DNA from: Flavobacterium phragmitis
GTDB lineage: Bacteria > Bacteroidota > Bacteroidia > Flavobacteriales > Flavobacteriaceae
Reading direction: 5' to 3'
Assembly: GCF_900112575.1 (NCBI RefSeq)
Contig: NZ_FOMH01000009.1
Location: 233,289 to 297,288, forward strand
Length of the DNA stretch: 64,000 nt
How positions within the stretch are numbered: position 1 is the first letter of the stretch; every line of letters begins with the position of its first letter. The notes beneath the pieces were generated by a model. That model saw only the letters and a list, made by a program, of their open reading frames with translations. It ran no database searches and was not told the origin of the DNA. Positions 54,398-63,666 of this stretch are shown piece by piece. Both the position numbers and the translations under genes were made by a program.

Positions 54398-56170
54398 TTA
54401 AATAACCCCCATTTTCTGCATCAAAAATGTAGCACTTTTGTTTTTGCAAATGCCATTTCTGAGTTTGTAATCAAAGTGTAATTCGTTGTTTTGAATCTCT
54501 ACTTCAAAACACTGATTCGTTAAAATTTCAGGATATTCGTTTGTTGTCAAGCAGACTTCGATGTCGTGTGTTGCGATGGCTCCGATAGCTTTTTTGGAAA
54601 TTATTTTCTTTACGACTTCAATTGTTCCGTTTCTTTTATCGTCAGAATTTGTTCCTCTTAAAATTTCATCTAATAAAACAAAAGCAGGTTGATTTTCAAG
54701 CTCATCCATAATCTGTTTTAAACGTTTAATTTCAGCAAAAAAGTAAGACTCACTATCCGATAAAGAATCTGATAATCTCATTGAAACTAATACTGGAAGT
54801 GGATGTATTTTAGCCTCTGAAGCACAAATAACTGAACCGATTCCGCCAAGTACCATATTGATTCCTAAGCTTCTTAAAAAGGTACTCTTGCCAGACATGT
54901 TAGAACCCGTCAGAATTACGAAAGAAAGCGGATAAAAATTAGTGTCATTTCCAATTCTTGTGGTGGGATTTAATAATGGATGACTTAAGTTTTTAAATTC
55001 AATTTTATATTCAGAATTGATTTCTGGGAAAACAAAATCAGCATTATTGTAAGCTAAATTGGCTAGACTGTTTAAAGCTTCAATTTCGCCAATAATAGAA
55101 ATCCATTGATCAATTTCTGAAGAATAGTTTTCTTTCCATTTCAAAAGCGCTTTTAAAACGTGCAGATTAAATAAAAACGTTCCGTTGAATAAAAGTGCAG
55201 TAACAAAATTATTTATAGTATCCATTCTTGAAAACAACTCAGAAAGCTGTTTCAAATGCTGGCTTGCCTTTGTGTTTTTATAAACAAGCTTTTTTTGCAA
55301 ACGAATTAGCTTTTTAGACCGGAAAGATTCGTTCTCAATTTTCTCAATCAATAAACCGTATTGTTTTATGATTTTATCAATATTATCTGCTTTTGCTATC
55401 TCGGATTTAATTCTTTTGGTCGCCATTCCTAAGACAATTAAATTCCCAATAAAAATATAAGTTAGATACGAAAGAATGATGACTTTTGAAGTAATAAAAT
55501 AAGCCGTCAAAAATCCAAAAAATAAGGTTGGAAATATAATTGAAAGTGCGATTAGAACTTTAGGTAAAGAATTATTATTAAAAGAAGACCAATGTTTTAT
55601 TGCTTCATAAGATTGTTTAGAATCTTGACTAATAATACCTAAAGCCTGAAATTCCTGGCGCCATTCTAATTTGCTTTTTAATTCATTTATGGCTTCTTGA
55701 TTTTCTAAAATTTCAGTTTCAGGAAGTGTATGTAATAAAAGATTGGCAAGAGTTTTTTTTCCGATGAAGGTTGCGGTTCTATTTAGATTTTGAAATAGGG
55801 AATGTTCTCCAAAAATATCTAAATCGTACGCGTATGGATGATGAAAATCGATAAACTCTGTTGCGTTTTCAAAAGGTGTTTTTTCTCTTTTTAAGAAAGT
55901 AATTTCGTTTCGATTAATTTTTAAAAGCGTATCAGCAAGCAGTTTCTGAAAAGATAGTCGTGAATGTATTTTCATTAAAAAAATAAAACCAGCAAAAGAT
56001 AAAACAGCCAGAATAACATAAAGTATTTCATCTGTTTTAATGTAATTGTATATAAAAAACAATAAGAGAAAAATACTTAACAGCCTCAAAAGGCTTATGC
56101 TGTTGTATTTTTTGTTGGTTTTATAATATAGTTCTGAATAAATTTCGATTTTGTCTTGGTATGCTTTCAT
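54398..56170 (-). CDS. Membrane-anchored MutS-like ATPase
   Basis: A 590-residue protein. Four hydrophobic segments: two near the N-terminus (about 22-42 and 47-65) and two in the middle (about 203-225, 230-250). The C-terminal ~200 residues are a MutS ABC-type ATPase: Walker A TGSNMSGKSTFL, LSDSLSDSESYFFAEI signature region, Walker B FVLLDEILRGTN and the ATHD switch. A lever-like helical part precedes it. MutS mismatch-recognition and connector domains are absent. This group is widespread in Bacteroidota, and its function is unknown to me. Calling it mismatch repair would be unjustified. Confidence 0.88.
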   Translation of the reverse strand: MKAYQDKIEIYSELYYKTNKKYNSISLLRLLSIFLLLFFIYNYIKTDEILYVILAVLSFAGFIFLMKIHSRLSFQKLLADTLLKINRNEITFLKREKTPFENATEFIDFHHPYAYDLDIFGEHSLFQNLNRTATFIGKKTLANLLLHTLPETEILENQEAINELKSKLEWRQEFQALGIISQDSKQSYEAIKHWSSFNNNSLPKVLIALSIIFPTLFFGFLTAYFITSKVIILSYLTYIFIGNLIVLGMATKRIKSEIAKADNIDKIIKQYGLLIEKIENESFRSKKLIRLQKKLVYKNTKASQHLKQLSELFSRMDTINNFVTALLFNGTFLFNLHVLKALLKWKENYSSEIDQWISIIGEIEALNSLANLAYNNADFVFPEINSEYKIEFKNLSHPLLNPTTRIGNDTNFYPLSFVILTGSNMSGKSTFLRSLGINMVLGGIGSVICASEAKIHPLPVLVSMRLSDSLSDSESYFFAEIKRLKQIMDELENQPAFVLLDEILRGTNSDDKRNGTIEVVKKIISKKAIGAIATHDIEVCLTTNEYPEILTNQCFEVEIQNNELHFDYKLRNGICKNKSATFLMQKMGVI

Positions 56171-56232
56171 TGTATTATTTTACTGAAATACAAATATAAC
56201 TTTTAAGAGAGAAAATCGACGGTTATTCTATT

Positions 56233-57066
56233 TTAATCTTCATGCATAATCAATACAGGAATGGAAACTTCTTTGGATATTTTTTTACTGAAACTGGAAT
56301 CGAAAAGACTTTCAAAGAAAGATCTTTTGTGTGTAATAGTGGTCAGGATATCAATGTCTTTGTAAAGAATAAAATCGGTAATGGTATCTTTTACATCATC
56401 ACTTGGCAGAACCAAAAATTCGACGTTTTCACCTGCAAATTCTTTTTCCCACTCTTTAATAGTTGTATCAGTAACATCAGAATTGGAAGTTCTTACATAT
56501 AAGCTTTTGACTTTAGCATCTGTTTTTTTAGCGATTTTGAGGATTTTTTTAAGTTCCTTTTTATCTTTTTCGCGGTAACGGGTAGTAAAGCCAATTGTTT
56601 TTACTTTTTTGTATTTAGCATCAACAGGAACGCATAGCACCGGAACTTCAACACCAGAAATTACAGAACTGGTATTAGAGCCTGTAAAGAATTTTGTCCA
56701 GTCCGAAACACCGCTTGTTCCCATGATTACAAAATCGACTTGATCTTCTTCGACTGCATTTTTAAGATTATAGATTAAATCACCGTCCATTAGGCGGTGT
56801 TTGATCACAATATCATCTAACTTTCGTTCAGAAGCGATGGCACGCAGTTTAGGTATTTCATCTTTGAACATTTCAAATTTTGCCAATTCGATGGAACTGT
56901 ATATAGAAGCATAATTCTCTGGAAAGAACTGGCTGTCGTAAACAGGAATCTCAAATGTATGAAGCAAGATCAATTCGGCTTTTACAACTTTAGCAAATTC
57001 TAAAGCATGGACAAATGCATTTGTAGCAGCATCAGAGAAATCGGTAGGGAAAAGTATCTTTTTCAT
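56233..57066 (-). CDS. Universal stress protein, tandem USP domains
   Basis: A 277-residue cytosolic protein with two USP domains: KKILFPTDFSDAATNAFVHA opens the first, and DFVIMGTSGVSDWTKFFTGSNTS is its ATP-loop region; the second runs from about residue 150. The start at 57066 is supported by a minus-strand TAAATTTG box at 57093-57100, which an upstream ATG at 57105 would contradict. Confidence 0.9.
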   Translation of the reverse strand: MKKILFPTDFSDAATNAFVHALEFAKVVKAELILLHTFEIPVYDSQFFPENYASIYSSIELAKFEMFKDEIPKLRAIASERKLDDIVIKHRLMDGDLIYNLKNAVEEDQVDFVIMGTSGVSDWTKFFTGSNTSSVISGVEVPVLCVPVDAKYKKVKTIGFTTRYREKDKKELKKILKIAKKTDAKVKSLYVRTSNSDVTDTTIKEWEKEFAGENVEFLVLPSDDVKDTITDFILYKDIDILTTITHKRSFFESLFDSSFSKKISKEVSIPVLIMHED

Positions 57067-57235
57067 TTTATTGAGTATTAAGGTTTGTCTCTCAAATTTA
57101 CTCAATATCGACTTAAAATAACCTGATAATTATCAGTATTTTAACACTTAATGATTTGTTAATATAGTTTGATTTAAAGGTTTTTGAGACTAATTTAAAG
57201 GAAAGTTCATTCTTAATAAATTGGGGCTTTTTTTG

Positions 57236-57243
57236 TAACTTTG
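57236..57243 (+). promoter_or_regulatory. -7 box almost touching the mnmE start codon
   Basis: TAACTTTG ends 4 bases before the mnmE ATG. In flavobacteria transcription starts a few bases after the TTTG, so the mRNA would have little or no leader. A TTG at 17-23 bases upstream is not seen. Confidence 0.4.
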
Positions 57244-57247
57244 CCAC

Positions 57248-58648
57248 ATGATAAATCAAGATTCTATAGTTGCTTTGGCTACACCTTCAGGAGCCGGAGC
57301 CATCGCCATAATTCGAATTTCTGGAACCGAAGCGATTACCATTGGAAATTCGGTTTTTAAATCTATTAAAAACAAAGATTTAACGAAACAAAAAACACAT
57401 ACACTTCATTTAGGACATATTATAGATGGAACAAAAACACTTGATGAAGTTTTGGTTTCAGTTTTTAAAAGTCCAAATTCATACACAGGAGAAGATACAA
57501 TCGAAATTTCTTGTCACGGATCGACTTATATCCAACAGCAGATTATTCAGTTATTACTACGAAAAGGTTGTAGGATGGCAGATGCGGGTGAGTTTACACT
57601 TCGTGCTTTCTTAAACGGGAAGTTAGATTTGTCACAGGCAGAGGCTGTTGCCGATTTGATTTCGTCTGATAATGAGGCTTCGCACCAAATTGCCATGCAG
57701 CAAATGCGAGGCGGATTTAGTAATGAAATTGCAAAACTTCGTGAAGAGCTTTTAAACTTTGCTTCTTTAATCGAATTAGAATTGGATTTTGCAGAAGAAG
57801 ATGTGGAATTTGCTGACCGAACTCAGTTTCATGAGTTATTAAACAGAATTGAATTTGTTCTAAAACGATTAATTGATTCGTTTGCAGTTGGAAATGTGAT
57901 TAAAAATGGAATTCCAGTTGCCATTGTTGGAGAACCCAATGTTGGGAAATCAACTTTGTTAAACGCTTTATTGAATGAAGAACGAGCAATTGTTTCGGAT
58001 ATAGCAGGAACAACTCGTGATACAATTGAAGATGAACTGGTCATTGGCGGTATTGGTTTTAGATTTATTGATACAGCAGGAATTCGCGACACAAAAGATG
58101 TTGTAGAAAGTATCGGAATCAAAAAAACCTTTGAAAAAATCGATCAGGCACAAGTTGTGATTTATTTGTTCGACGGATTAAAATTCCAGACTTCGAGCTC
58201 TGATTTTGTCTCTGAAATAGAGCAAATCAAGAATAAATATCCGTTGAAACCATTACTTATTGTAGTGAATAAAAAAGATATTCTTTCAGCTGATGAAGTA
58301 CAAAATATTACCAGCAAACTAGAGAATTTAAATGCAAAACTATTATTGATTTCTGCAAAAGAAAAAATAGGAGTGGAGGATTTAAAAAATGAATTGTTGT
58401 CATTTGTTAATACAGGAGCACTTCGTAATAATGAAACAATTGTAACGAATACAAGGCATTATGATTCGTTATTGAAAGCTTTAGATGAAATTCAGAAAGT
58501 AAAATTTGGTTTGGAATCTGGTCTTTCTAGTGATCTTATGGCATTGGATATACGTGAAGCTTTATATCAATTCGGTTTGATTACTGGCCAGGTGTCAAAT
58601 GACGAATTGTTGGGGAATATTTTTGCAAATTTCTGCATCGGCAAATAG
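57248..58648 (+). CDS. mnmE: tRNA uridine-5-carboxymethylaminomethyl modification GTPase
   Basis: A 466-residue cytosolic protein acting with MnmG on wobble uridine 34. N-terminal tetrahydrofolate-binding domain (ALATPSGAGAIAIIRISG, SYTGEDTIEISCHG); helical domain (GEFTLRAFLNGKLDLSQAEA); inserted G domain with GEPNVGKSTLLNAL, GTTRDTIED, DTAGIRDT and NKKD; C-terminal FCIGK with the conserved cysteine. Complete and usual length. The last 18 bases (58631-58648) are the type of sequence used as an integration site by some islands. Confidence 0.97.
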   Translation: MINQDSIVALATPSGAGAIAIIRISGTEAITIGNSVFKSIKNKDLTKQKTHTLHLGHIIDGTKTLDEVLVSVFKSPNSYTGEDTIEISCHGSTYIQQQIIQLLLRKGCRMADAGEFTLRAFLNGKLDLSQAEAVADLISSDNEASHQIAMQQMRGGFSNEIAKLREELLNFASLIELELDFAEEDVEFADRTQFHELLNRIEFVLKRLIDSFAVGNVIKNGIPVAIVGEPNVGKSTLLNALLNEERAIVSDIAGTTRDTIEDELVIGGIGFRFIDTAGIRDTKDVVESIGIKKTFEKIDQAQVVIYLFDGLKFQTSSSDFVSEIEQIKNKYPLKPLLIVVNKKDILSADEVQNITSKLENLNAKLLLISAKEKIGVEDLKNELLSFVNTGALRNNETIVTNTRHYDSLLKALDEIQKVKFGLESGLSSDLMALDIREALYQFGLITGQVSNDELLGNIFANFCIGK

Positions 58649-59130
58649 AAGGGGCAAAGAAACGCAAAACAAAAAATAACAAAGAGAGTTAAGGTGTTGG
58701 TAATTAACATTTTGTATGTTTTTTTATTCAATTGTTTTTTGGAATATTTAGGTGTTGTTTTGCTAAAATTTGTACCTCATTTGTACCTCGGGTTTCGAGG
58801 TACAAACTTTGTGACAAAAAGGGATAAATGATGGCACAAATGTACATTTTGCTGAGGTTTTCAAAAATCGGATTTTTGGAACTGAAATTTACTTTGATTT
58901 TAGTGGGTGAGGCTAAAAAAAGATGTTGCAGGTTAGAATCTGAAACCAATTTTTTTAATAATGAATGATATATTCTATTGTAGATGTGGCCTAAGGATTA
59001 TAAGTTTAGAATCAATAATTTATAAAGGGAATATTTTTATACTTTTTATAAAATATCAGCGTAATGATAAAAAAGTAACCGAAATAGTCATAAAAACAAA
59101 AGGCAGTGTAAATTTACGCTGCCTTTTGTT
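58649..59130. other. 482-base gene-free region after mnmE
   Basis: No credible gene; short frames have no recognisable product. It holds the TTTGTACCTC repeats (58769-58806) and the terminator at 59093. Base composition is AT-rich like the left side, then changes to the right. Confidence 0.7.
58769..58806. repeat. TTTGTACCTC direct and inverted repeats
   Basis: TTTGTACCTC at 58769-58778, TTTGTACCTCG at 58780-58790, and the complement CGAGGTACAAA at 58796-58806 with loop GGTTT. Two direct copies 11 bases apart plus one inverted copy. Could be recombinase arm sites next to an integration point, or a regulatory hairpin. Confidence 0.6.
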
Positions 59131-59132
59131 TT
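59093..59132. terminator. Strong terminator, 20-bp stem
   Basis: Arms 59093-59112 and 59113-59132 (AAAACAAAAGGCAGTGTAAA type) with one G-T pair, A/T tracts at both ends. It ends the membrane-protein gene on the minus strand and overlaps its stop codon by two bases. Confidence 0.9.
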
Positions 59133-59634
59133 ATGCTTTTAAATTGAATAATTTGATGCACAAGGGAATTAATGCACAGGAAATGACAAGAAATATGGAG
59201 ACCCTGATATAGTTGAGGGTCTGCCAAAGGGAAGTTCGTTTTGCAAGATCCTTTGCAAGTGAAGGATTTTCTGCTATTTTTTGAAAATCAATGATGTTTG
59301 GCGCAAAATAGGAGAGCGTCCATGCCCTAACTGCAAAATGCGCAGCAAATAAAACTAAAAGCCAGTTTCGTACGGGGTCAATTCTCCAGCAGAAAATAAT
59401 GGCAAGGATAAAGGTGATTTCATGCAGAGAATGAAATATAATCCAGAAAACTTTCAGGCCAGCGCCTTTTCCATCCAGTAAAAGCTTAAAATTTTCAGGT
59501 GCCGATTCTGTCCATTTAGGCACAAAAACCAGAGTTTCGAAAATCTGTGCGCCATTCATTAAAAAGTAGATAAGCGTGGTGAGGCAGAGCCATATTTCAG
59601 CTCTAGTCAGGTAATTTGCAGTAAGACCTTCCAT
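59131..59634 (-). CDS. Four-helix integral membrane protein of unknown function
   Basis: A 167-residue protein with four hydrophobic segments (about 10-30, 60-85, 90-110, 140-162). Conserved-looking polar residues lie in or near helices (FHSLHEITFILA, RAWTLSYFAP). I do not recognise the family with confidence; the size and four-helix layout recall DUF1772-like membrane proteins. Its start is one base after the MarR stop, so the two are translated from one mRNA and it is a likely MarR target, perhaps an exporter or membrane enzyme. Confidence 0.75.
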   Translation of the reverse strand: MEGLTANYLTRAEIWLCLTTLIYFLMNGAQIFETLVFVPKWTESAPENFKLLLDGKGAGLKVFWIIFHSLHEITFILAIIFCWRIDPVRNWLLVLFAAHFAVRAWTLSYFAPNIIDFQKIAENPSLAKDLAKRTSLWQTLNYIRVSIFLVISCALIPLCIKLFNLKA

Positions 59635-59635
59635 A

Positions 59636-60103
59636 TTATTTTTTGTTTAAATTATCTTTTGTTTCTTCCATTATGGCTGTGGCTTTAATAAAATAACTTT
59701 CTATAGTTTTGATCTGCTCTTCTGAAAAAGCAGCAAGCAATGCCATGGTTTTCTGCTGCAGTTCATCAAAGAAGGGCTTGAGAAGCTTCATGCTGTTTTC
59801 GACATTTGGAACAATGATGACCTTTCTTCGGTCTTCTTTGGTGAAATGCCTTTCCAGGAGCTTCATTTTTTCCAATCGGTCTATTAATCCCGTTACGGCA
59901 CCTGTGCTTAAACCCGTAAGTTTTGAAATTTCTCCCGCAGTTATAGATTCGTAGGGAAGAATAAGTCCTAAATATTTGTGGTCAGTACCCGATAACCCAG
60001 CTTTTTGCGCAATTGCGGCATGCATGAATGAAGATGCATCAGAATACTTTCTGCTCGCATTTTGGAATCTTGACAGTATATCTTGGTTATTAATTTTGCT
60101 CAT
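59636..60103 (-). CDS. MarR-family transcriptional regulator
   Basis: A 155-residue winged-helix protein: HKYLGLILPYESITAGEISK, LTGLSTGAVTGLIDRLEKM and LERHFTKEDRRKVIIVPN are the recognition helix and wing of MarR. First gene of a two-gene unit with the membrane protein. A palindrome three bases upstream suggests autoregulation. Confidence 0.93.
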   Translation of the reverse strand: MSKINNQDILSRFQNASRKYSDASSFMHAAIAQKAGLSGTDHKYLGLILPYESITAGEISKLTGLSTGAVTGLIDRLEKMKLLERHFTKEDRRKVIIVPNVENSMKLLKPFFDELQQKTMALLAAFSEEQIKTIESYFIKATAIMEETKDNLNKK

Positions 60104-60477
60104 GTACTAAGTATCTTAGTGACAAAGATAAATAATTTGTATAAAAAATCCTTTTTTATGTATGAAATGTTATTTGACTGTCTACATATTAATGGCGTAA
60201 GAATGATGGAAAACTAATGCTGTACTGTTTCCTCGGTTCGCGTAAAGAATATTAATGATGTTGACAATATCCTAAAAAATTAGGATATAAAATATTTTAA
60301 TGAAATAAATAGTCGGTTTTTTTTATCATAAGTCCTGTAATAATTACAATTTGACCCTTTTTCTGATACAAATGGAACCATATTTTGGCTGGCCTTTATT
60401 GTTAATTTGTTCCCTGTCTCTAGGAATTTTTCCAAAGAGGCAAACCAGCTTATTAACTAACACCTAACCAACCAATT
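60104..60477. other. 374-base divergent intergenic region between marR and the second susC
   Basis: Besides the MarR operator it has an inverted repeat ATATCCTA-N6-TAGGATAT (60267-60274 and 60281-60288) about 190 bases before susC, a possible regulator site or hairpin. No small gene is seen. Confidence 0.65.
60106..60130 (-). promoter_or_regulatory. MarR operator and promoter
   Basis: ACTAAG-TAT-CTTAGT (60106-60120) is a perfect 6+6 palindrome three bases before the marR start codon. TATCTTTG on the minus strand (60123-60130) is the -7 box. The operator thus sits over the transcription start. Confidence 0.6.
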
Positions 60478-63400
60478 ATGAATGAAAAAAAAATGCGATG
60501 CATTAAAAAGCGCAGCCGCAGTCTTTTTAATGCAGGCATCATAATAGCGATGCTATTGTATGCCGGATTGATGTCAGCTCAAAATTCTGACCAGAAAAAA
60601 ATCAAGGGTACTGTCACATCAGAAACAGATGGGCAGCCTCTTTTTGGGGTGAATGTCCAGCTTAAGGGAACAAATCAGAAAACAGCGACAGATGCCGATG
60701 GAGGTTTTGCCATTACGGCAAGAATCGGTGAAACTGTTGTATTTAGCTATCTGGGTTTTGTCAAGGAGGAAGTAAAAATTACCGATGCCGAGCTTGCAAT
60801 CAAATTGAAAGAGGATTTAAAAGCACTGAACGAAGTAGTGGTGATCGGATATGGAAAAGCCAAAAGGAAAGACCTTACGGGAGCCATATCCTCCATCAGC
60901 GGTGACGAGCTCCGCAGGACACAGCCTGTCACTTTTGATCAGGCTCTTCAAGGGAAGGTTGCCGGAGTGGTAGTACAGCAGACTTCAGGACAGCCTGGAG
61001 GAGGTGTAAACATACAGATACGTGGTATGTCTTCGTTTGGGAGCAGCTCACCTCTGTACGTGATTGACGGTGTGATAATCGGACAGAATTTTGATGCAGG
61101 CAACGGAACAAATCCATTAGCGACGATCAGTCCATCAGATATTGAATCAGTGGATGTTTTAAAGGATGCGTCAGCTACAGCAATTTATGGATCCCAGGCG
61201 ACAAATGGAGTAATTGTCATAACTACCAAAAGAGGAAAAGAAGGGGCTCCAAAAATAACTTATGAGTTTTCAACGGGATATCAGGAACTTATAAAACAAT
61301 ATCCGACAATGGATCTAAGGGAGTATGCCACATTTATTAATCAGAGGGCAGCTGTATGGGGGTTCGATGACAGGCCTGAGTTTGCCAATCCAAATTATTT
61401 AGGGGAGGGTACCAACTGGCAGAAGGAATTGTTCCGCAAAGCTCCTGTAAGAAATCATGTGCTTACTTTAAGCGGCGGTAATGAAAAGACGCAGTATCTG
61501 CTTTCAGGCTCGTATTTTAACCAGGAAGGAATTGCCTTGGGATCTGAATTTACGAGAACATCAGTAAGACTGAATCTGGATAATAAAACAACAAAGTGGC
61601 TTAAGATAGGAACCAGTTTGCAGCTGGCCCATATAGATGAGAATGTAAATTCTACCGGATCAAATGTCATTCAGGAGGCATTAAGCCAGACACCGGATAT
61701 CCCTGTGAGAAATGCTGATGGCAGTTTTGCCGGGGAGGAAAGCAGTGAGGGCTGGATTGCAAAGCGTGTAAATCCTTATGCCCTGGCATTGATCAACAAG
61801 AACAATCCCAAGAGAAACCAGCTCTTTGCCAATTTTTATGCAGATATCGCCTTTACAAAAGATCTTTCATTCCGTAATGAGCTCTCGGGTAATTTTGCTT
61901 TTAAGACTGAAGACAAATTTAGTCCGACGTATAAATTTGGACTAGCAGAAAAAGTGACTAATGAAGCTTCTTACTCCTACAGTCAGGATTATTTTACCAC
62001 TTTTAGAAGTTTCCTTACCTATTCGAAGGTCATTACAAAATATAATTTTAATGTTCTTGCAGGACATGAGGCACAGCTAACACAGTTTGAAAATGTATCG
62101 GCAGGAAGAAGAAATTTTATTTCCAATAATGTAACCAATATCGGAAGTGGTGACCTGACTACTGCTACCAATGGAGGAACCAGAGGAGACAGTGCCCAGG
62201 AATCATATTTTGGGCGTTTAAATTTCATCTATGATGACAGATACCTCTTTACAGTCAATGTCCGAGCGGACGGCTCCTCAAAATTTGCCCCTGATAACCG
62301 CTGGGTAACCACATATTCTGGAGCATTTGCATGGAAATTAAACAATGAGAAATTCTTAAAAGGCTCTAAAATAGTCAATGAATTGAAATTGAGGACAGGA
62401 TATGGCCTTACCAACAATCAAAATGTTAGAAACAATGCCTATCTGTCGACATTGGAATCCGTGTCCACAGGCCTTTCAGGCAATGCGCAAATGACTACCA
62501 ATATCGCAAATCCCGCAGTAGAATGGGAAAAAACCAAATACGGCAATATTGGTCTTGATGCAGCGCTGTTTGGATGGAAGCTTAATCTATCTGTCGATGT
62601 TTACAACCGTATGACTGATGGACTGCTTATGCAGATTCCTCTTCCATTGTATTCGGGAACTATTGTGGGGTATTCTCCTGGGGCCATCAATGCTCCTTAT
62701 GTAAATATAGGGCAGGTCCGCAACAGAGGTATAGATCTTCATTTGAGTTCAAGAAATATGGAGCGCGGGGATTTTACATGGACTACGGATTTTACTTTAT
62801 CGCACAATAAAAACAAGGTAATGAAATTAAATACAGACGGAGCTTTCCTTCCAGGATACTATGGGGGAGATGTTGTGTCCAGAACTGTAGTGGGCGGTTC
62901 AATAGGAGCATTCTACGGTTACAAAGTAGATGGCGTATTTGCTACAGCAGATGATTTTAAAAACCATGCGCTTCCAACCAATACCGACGGAACAGTGCTG
63001 CCGATTACTCCCAATTCGGGCGGAGTATGGTATGGGGACCTTAAATTTAAGGATCTTAACGGAGATGGCGTGATCACTGAAAAAGATCAGACATTTTTAG
63101 GATCGCCTGTTCCACAATTTCAGTTTGGACTTGGCAATACGTTTACTTACAAAGGTTTTGATCTTAATATTTTCTTTACTGCCAACCAAGGCAGCGAGGT
63201 GGTGAATGGAATGAGAATCAATGGAGACAATCCGCTTACCAATAACGGCTATTTGAAGTCCTTAAAAGATCACGCTGTACTGGCCTTAATTGATCCTAAC
63301 GGTTCAGCCTCAGATGTCAATAACGTATATGTGACCAATCCGGAGACTTCTATTGTAGGGCTGAAAAACAATGACAGCAACAGAAACAACCGTTTTTCTG

Positions 63401-63663
63401 ACCGATATGTAGAAAACGGTTCCTTCATAAGATGCCGGAACATGACTTTGGGATATTCTTTTCCAAATGAGATGATGAAAAAAATACATATAAGCTCGCT
63501 TAGGCTGTATGTTAATGTCACCAATCCTTTTTTAATTACCAGCTATACGGGGATGGACCCGGAGGTGGGTTCGTGGAATCCTCTGCAGGCAGGAATTGAC
63601 AATGGTTTCTATCCGCAATCCCGCAGCTTTACATTTGGACTTAATCTGGGATTAACTAACTAA
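60478..63663 (+). CDS. SusC/RagA-family TonB-dependent importer (second)
   Basis: A 1061-residue outer-membrane protein. Signal peptide ending GLMSAQ; carboxypeptidase-regulatory-like domain (KGTVTSETDGQPLFGVNVQL); plug with LNEVVVIGYGKAKRKDLTGA (TonB-box region), SPLYVIDGVIIGQNF and VLKDASATAIYGSQATNGVI; barrel ending FGLNLGLTN. Codons are clearly richer in G and C than in the first susC (23983), which suggests a different history. Substrate unknown; its enzymes must lie beyond the window. The start has an unusual basic leader (MNEKKMRCIKKRSRS). Confidence 0.95.
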   Translation: MNEKKMRCIKKRSRSLFNAGIIIAMLLYAGLMSAQNSDQKKIKGTVTSETDGQPLFGVNVQLKGTNQKTATDADGGFAITARIGETVVFSYLGFVKEEVKITDAELAIKLKEDLKALNEVVVIGYGKAKRKDLTGAISSISGDELRRTQPVTFDQALQGKVAGVVVQQTSGQPGGGVNIQIRGMSSFGSSSPLYVIDGVIIGQNFDAGNGTNPLATISPSDIESVDVLKDASATAIYGSQATNGVIVITTKRGKEGAPKITYEFSTGYQELIKQYPTMDLREYATFINQRAAVWGFDDRPEFANPNYLGEGTNWQKELFRKAPVRNHVLTLSGGNEKTQYLLSGSYFNQEGIALGSEFTRTSVRLNLDNKTTKWLKIGTSLQLAHIDENVNSTGSNVIQEALSQTPDIPVRNADGSFAGEESSEGWIAKRVNPYALALINKNNPKRNQLFANFYADIAFTKDLSFRNELSGNFAFKTEDKFSPTYKFGLAEKVTNEASYSYSQDYFTTFRSFLTYSKVITKYNFNVLAGHEAQLTQFENVSAGRRNFISNNVTNIGSGDLTTATNGGTRGDSAQESYFGRLNFIYDDRYLFTVNVRADGSSKFAPDNRWVTTYSGAFAWKLNNEKFLKGSKIVNELKLRTGYGLTNNQNVRNNAYLSTLESVSTGLSGNAQMTTNIANPAVEWEKTKYGNIGLDAALFGWKLNLSVDVYNRMTDGLLMQIPLPLYSGTIVGYSPGAINAPYVNIGQVRNRGIDLHLSSRNMERGDFTWTTDFTLSHNKNKVMKLNTDGAFLPGYYGGDVVSRTVVGGSIGAFYGYKVDGVFATADDFKNHALPTNTDGTVLPITPNSGGVWYGDLKFKDLNGDGVITEKDQTFLGSPVPQFQFGLGNTFTYKGFDLNIFFTANQGSEVVNGMRINGDNPLTNNGYLKSLKDHAVLALIDPNGSASDVNNVYVTNPETSIVGLKNNDSNRNNRFSDRYVENGSFIRCRNMTLGYSFPNEMMKKIHISSLRLYVNVTNPFLITSYTGMDPEVGSWNPLQAGIDNGFYPQSRSFTFGLNLGLTN

Positions 63664-63666
63664 AAA

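Noticed and set aside
54398..56170. Naming the MutS-like gene mutS or mutS2
   Set aside because: It lacks mismatch-recognition and Smr domains and has membrane helices.
58728..58949. 73-codon minus-strand frame in the gap after mnmE
   Set aside because: No recognisable domain, and it runs through the TTTGTACCTC repeats; more likely non-coding.
58961..59212. 83-codon plus-strand frame
   Set aside because: It runs through the terminator and into the membrane-protein gene; no recognisable product.
10..63524. Many opposite-strand or shifted reading frames of 60-160 codons inside the glycosidase, susC and other genes (for example 11018-11494, 16159-16488, 48230-48583)
   Set aside because: They lie inside well-supported genes, have no recognisable domains and show the skewed residues of shadow frames.
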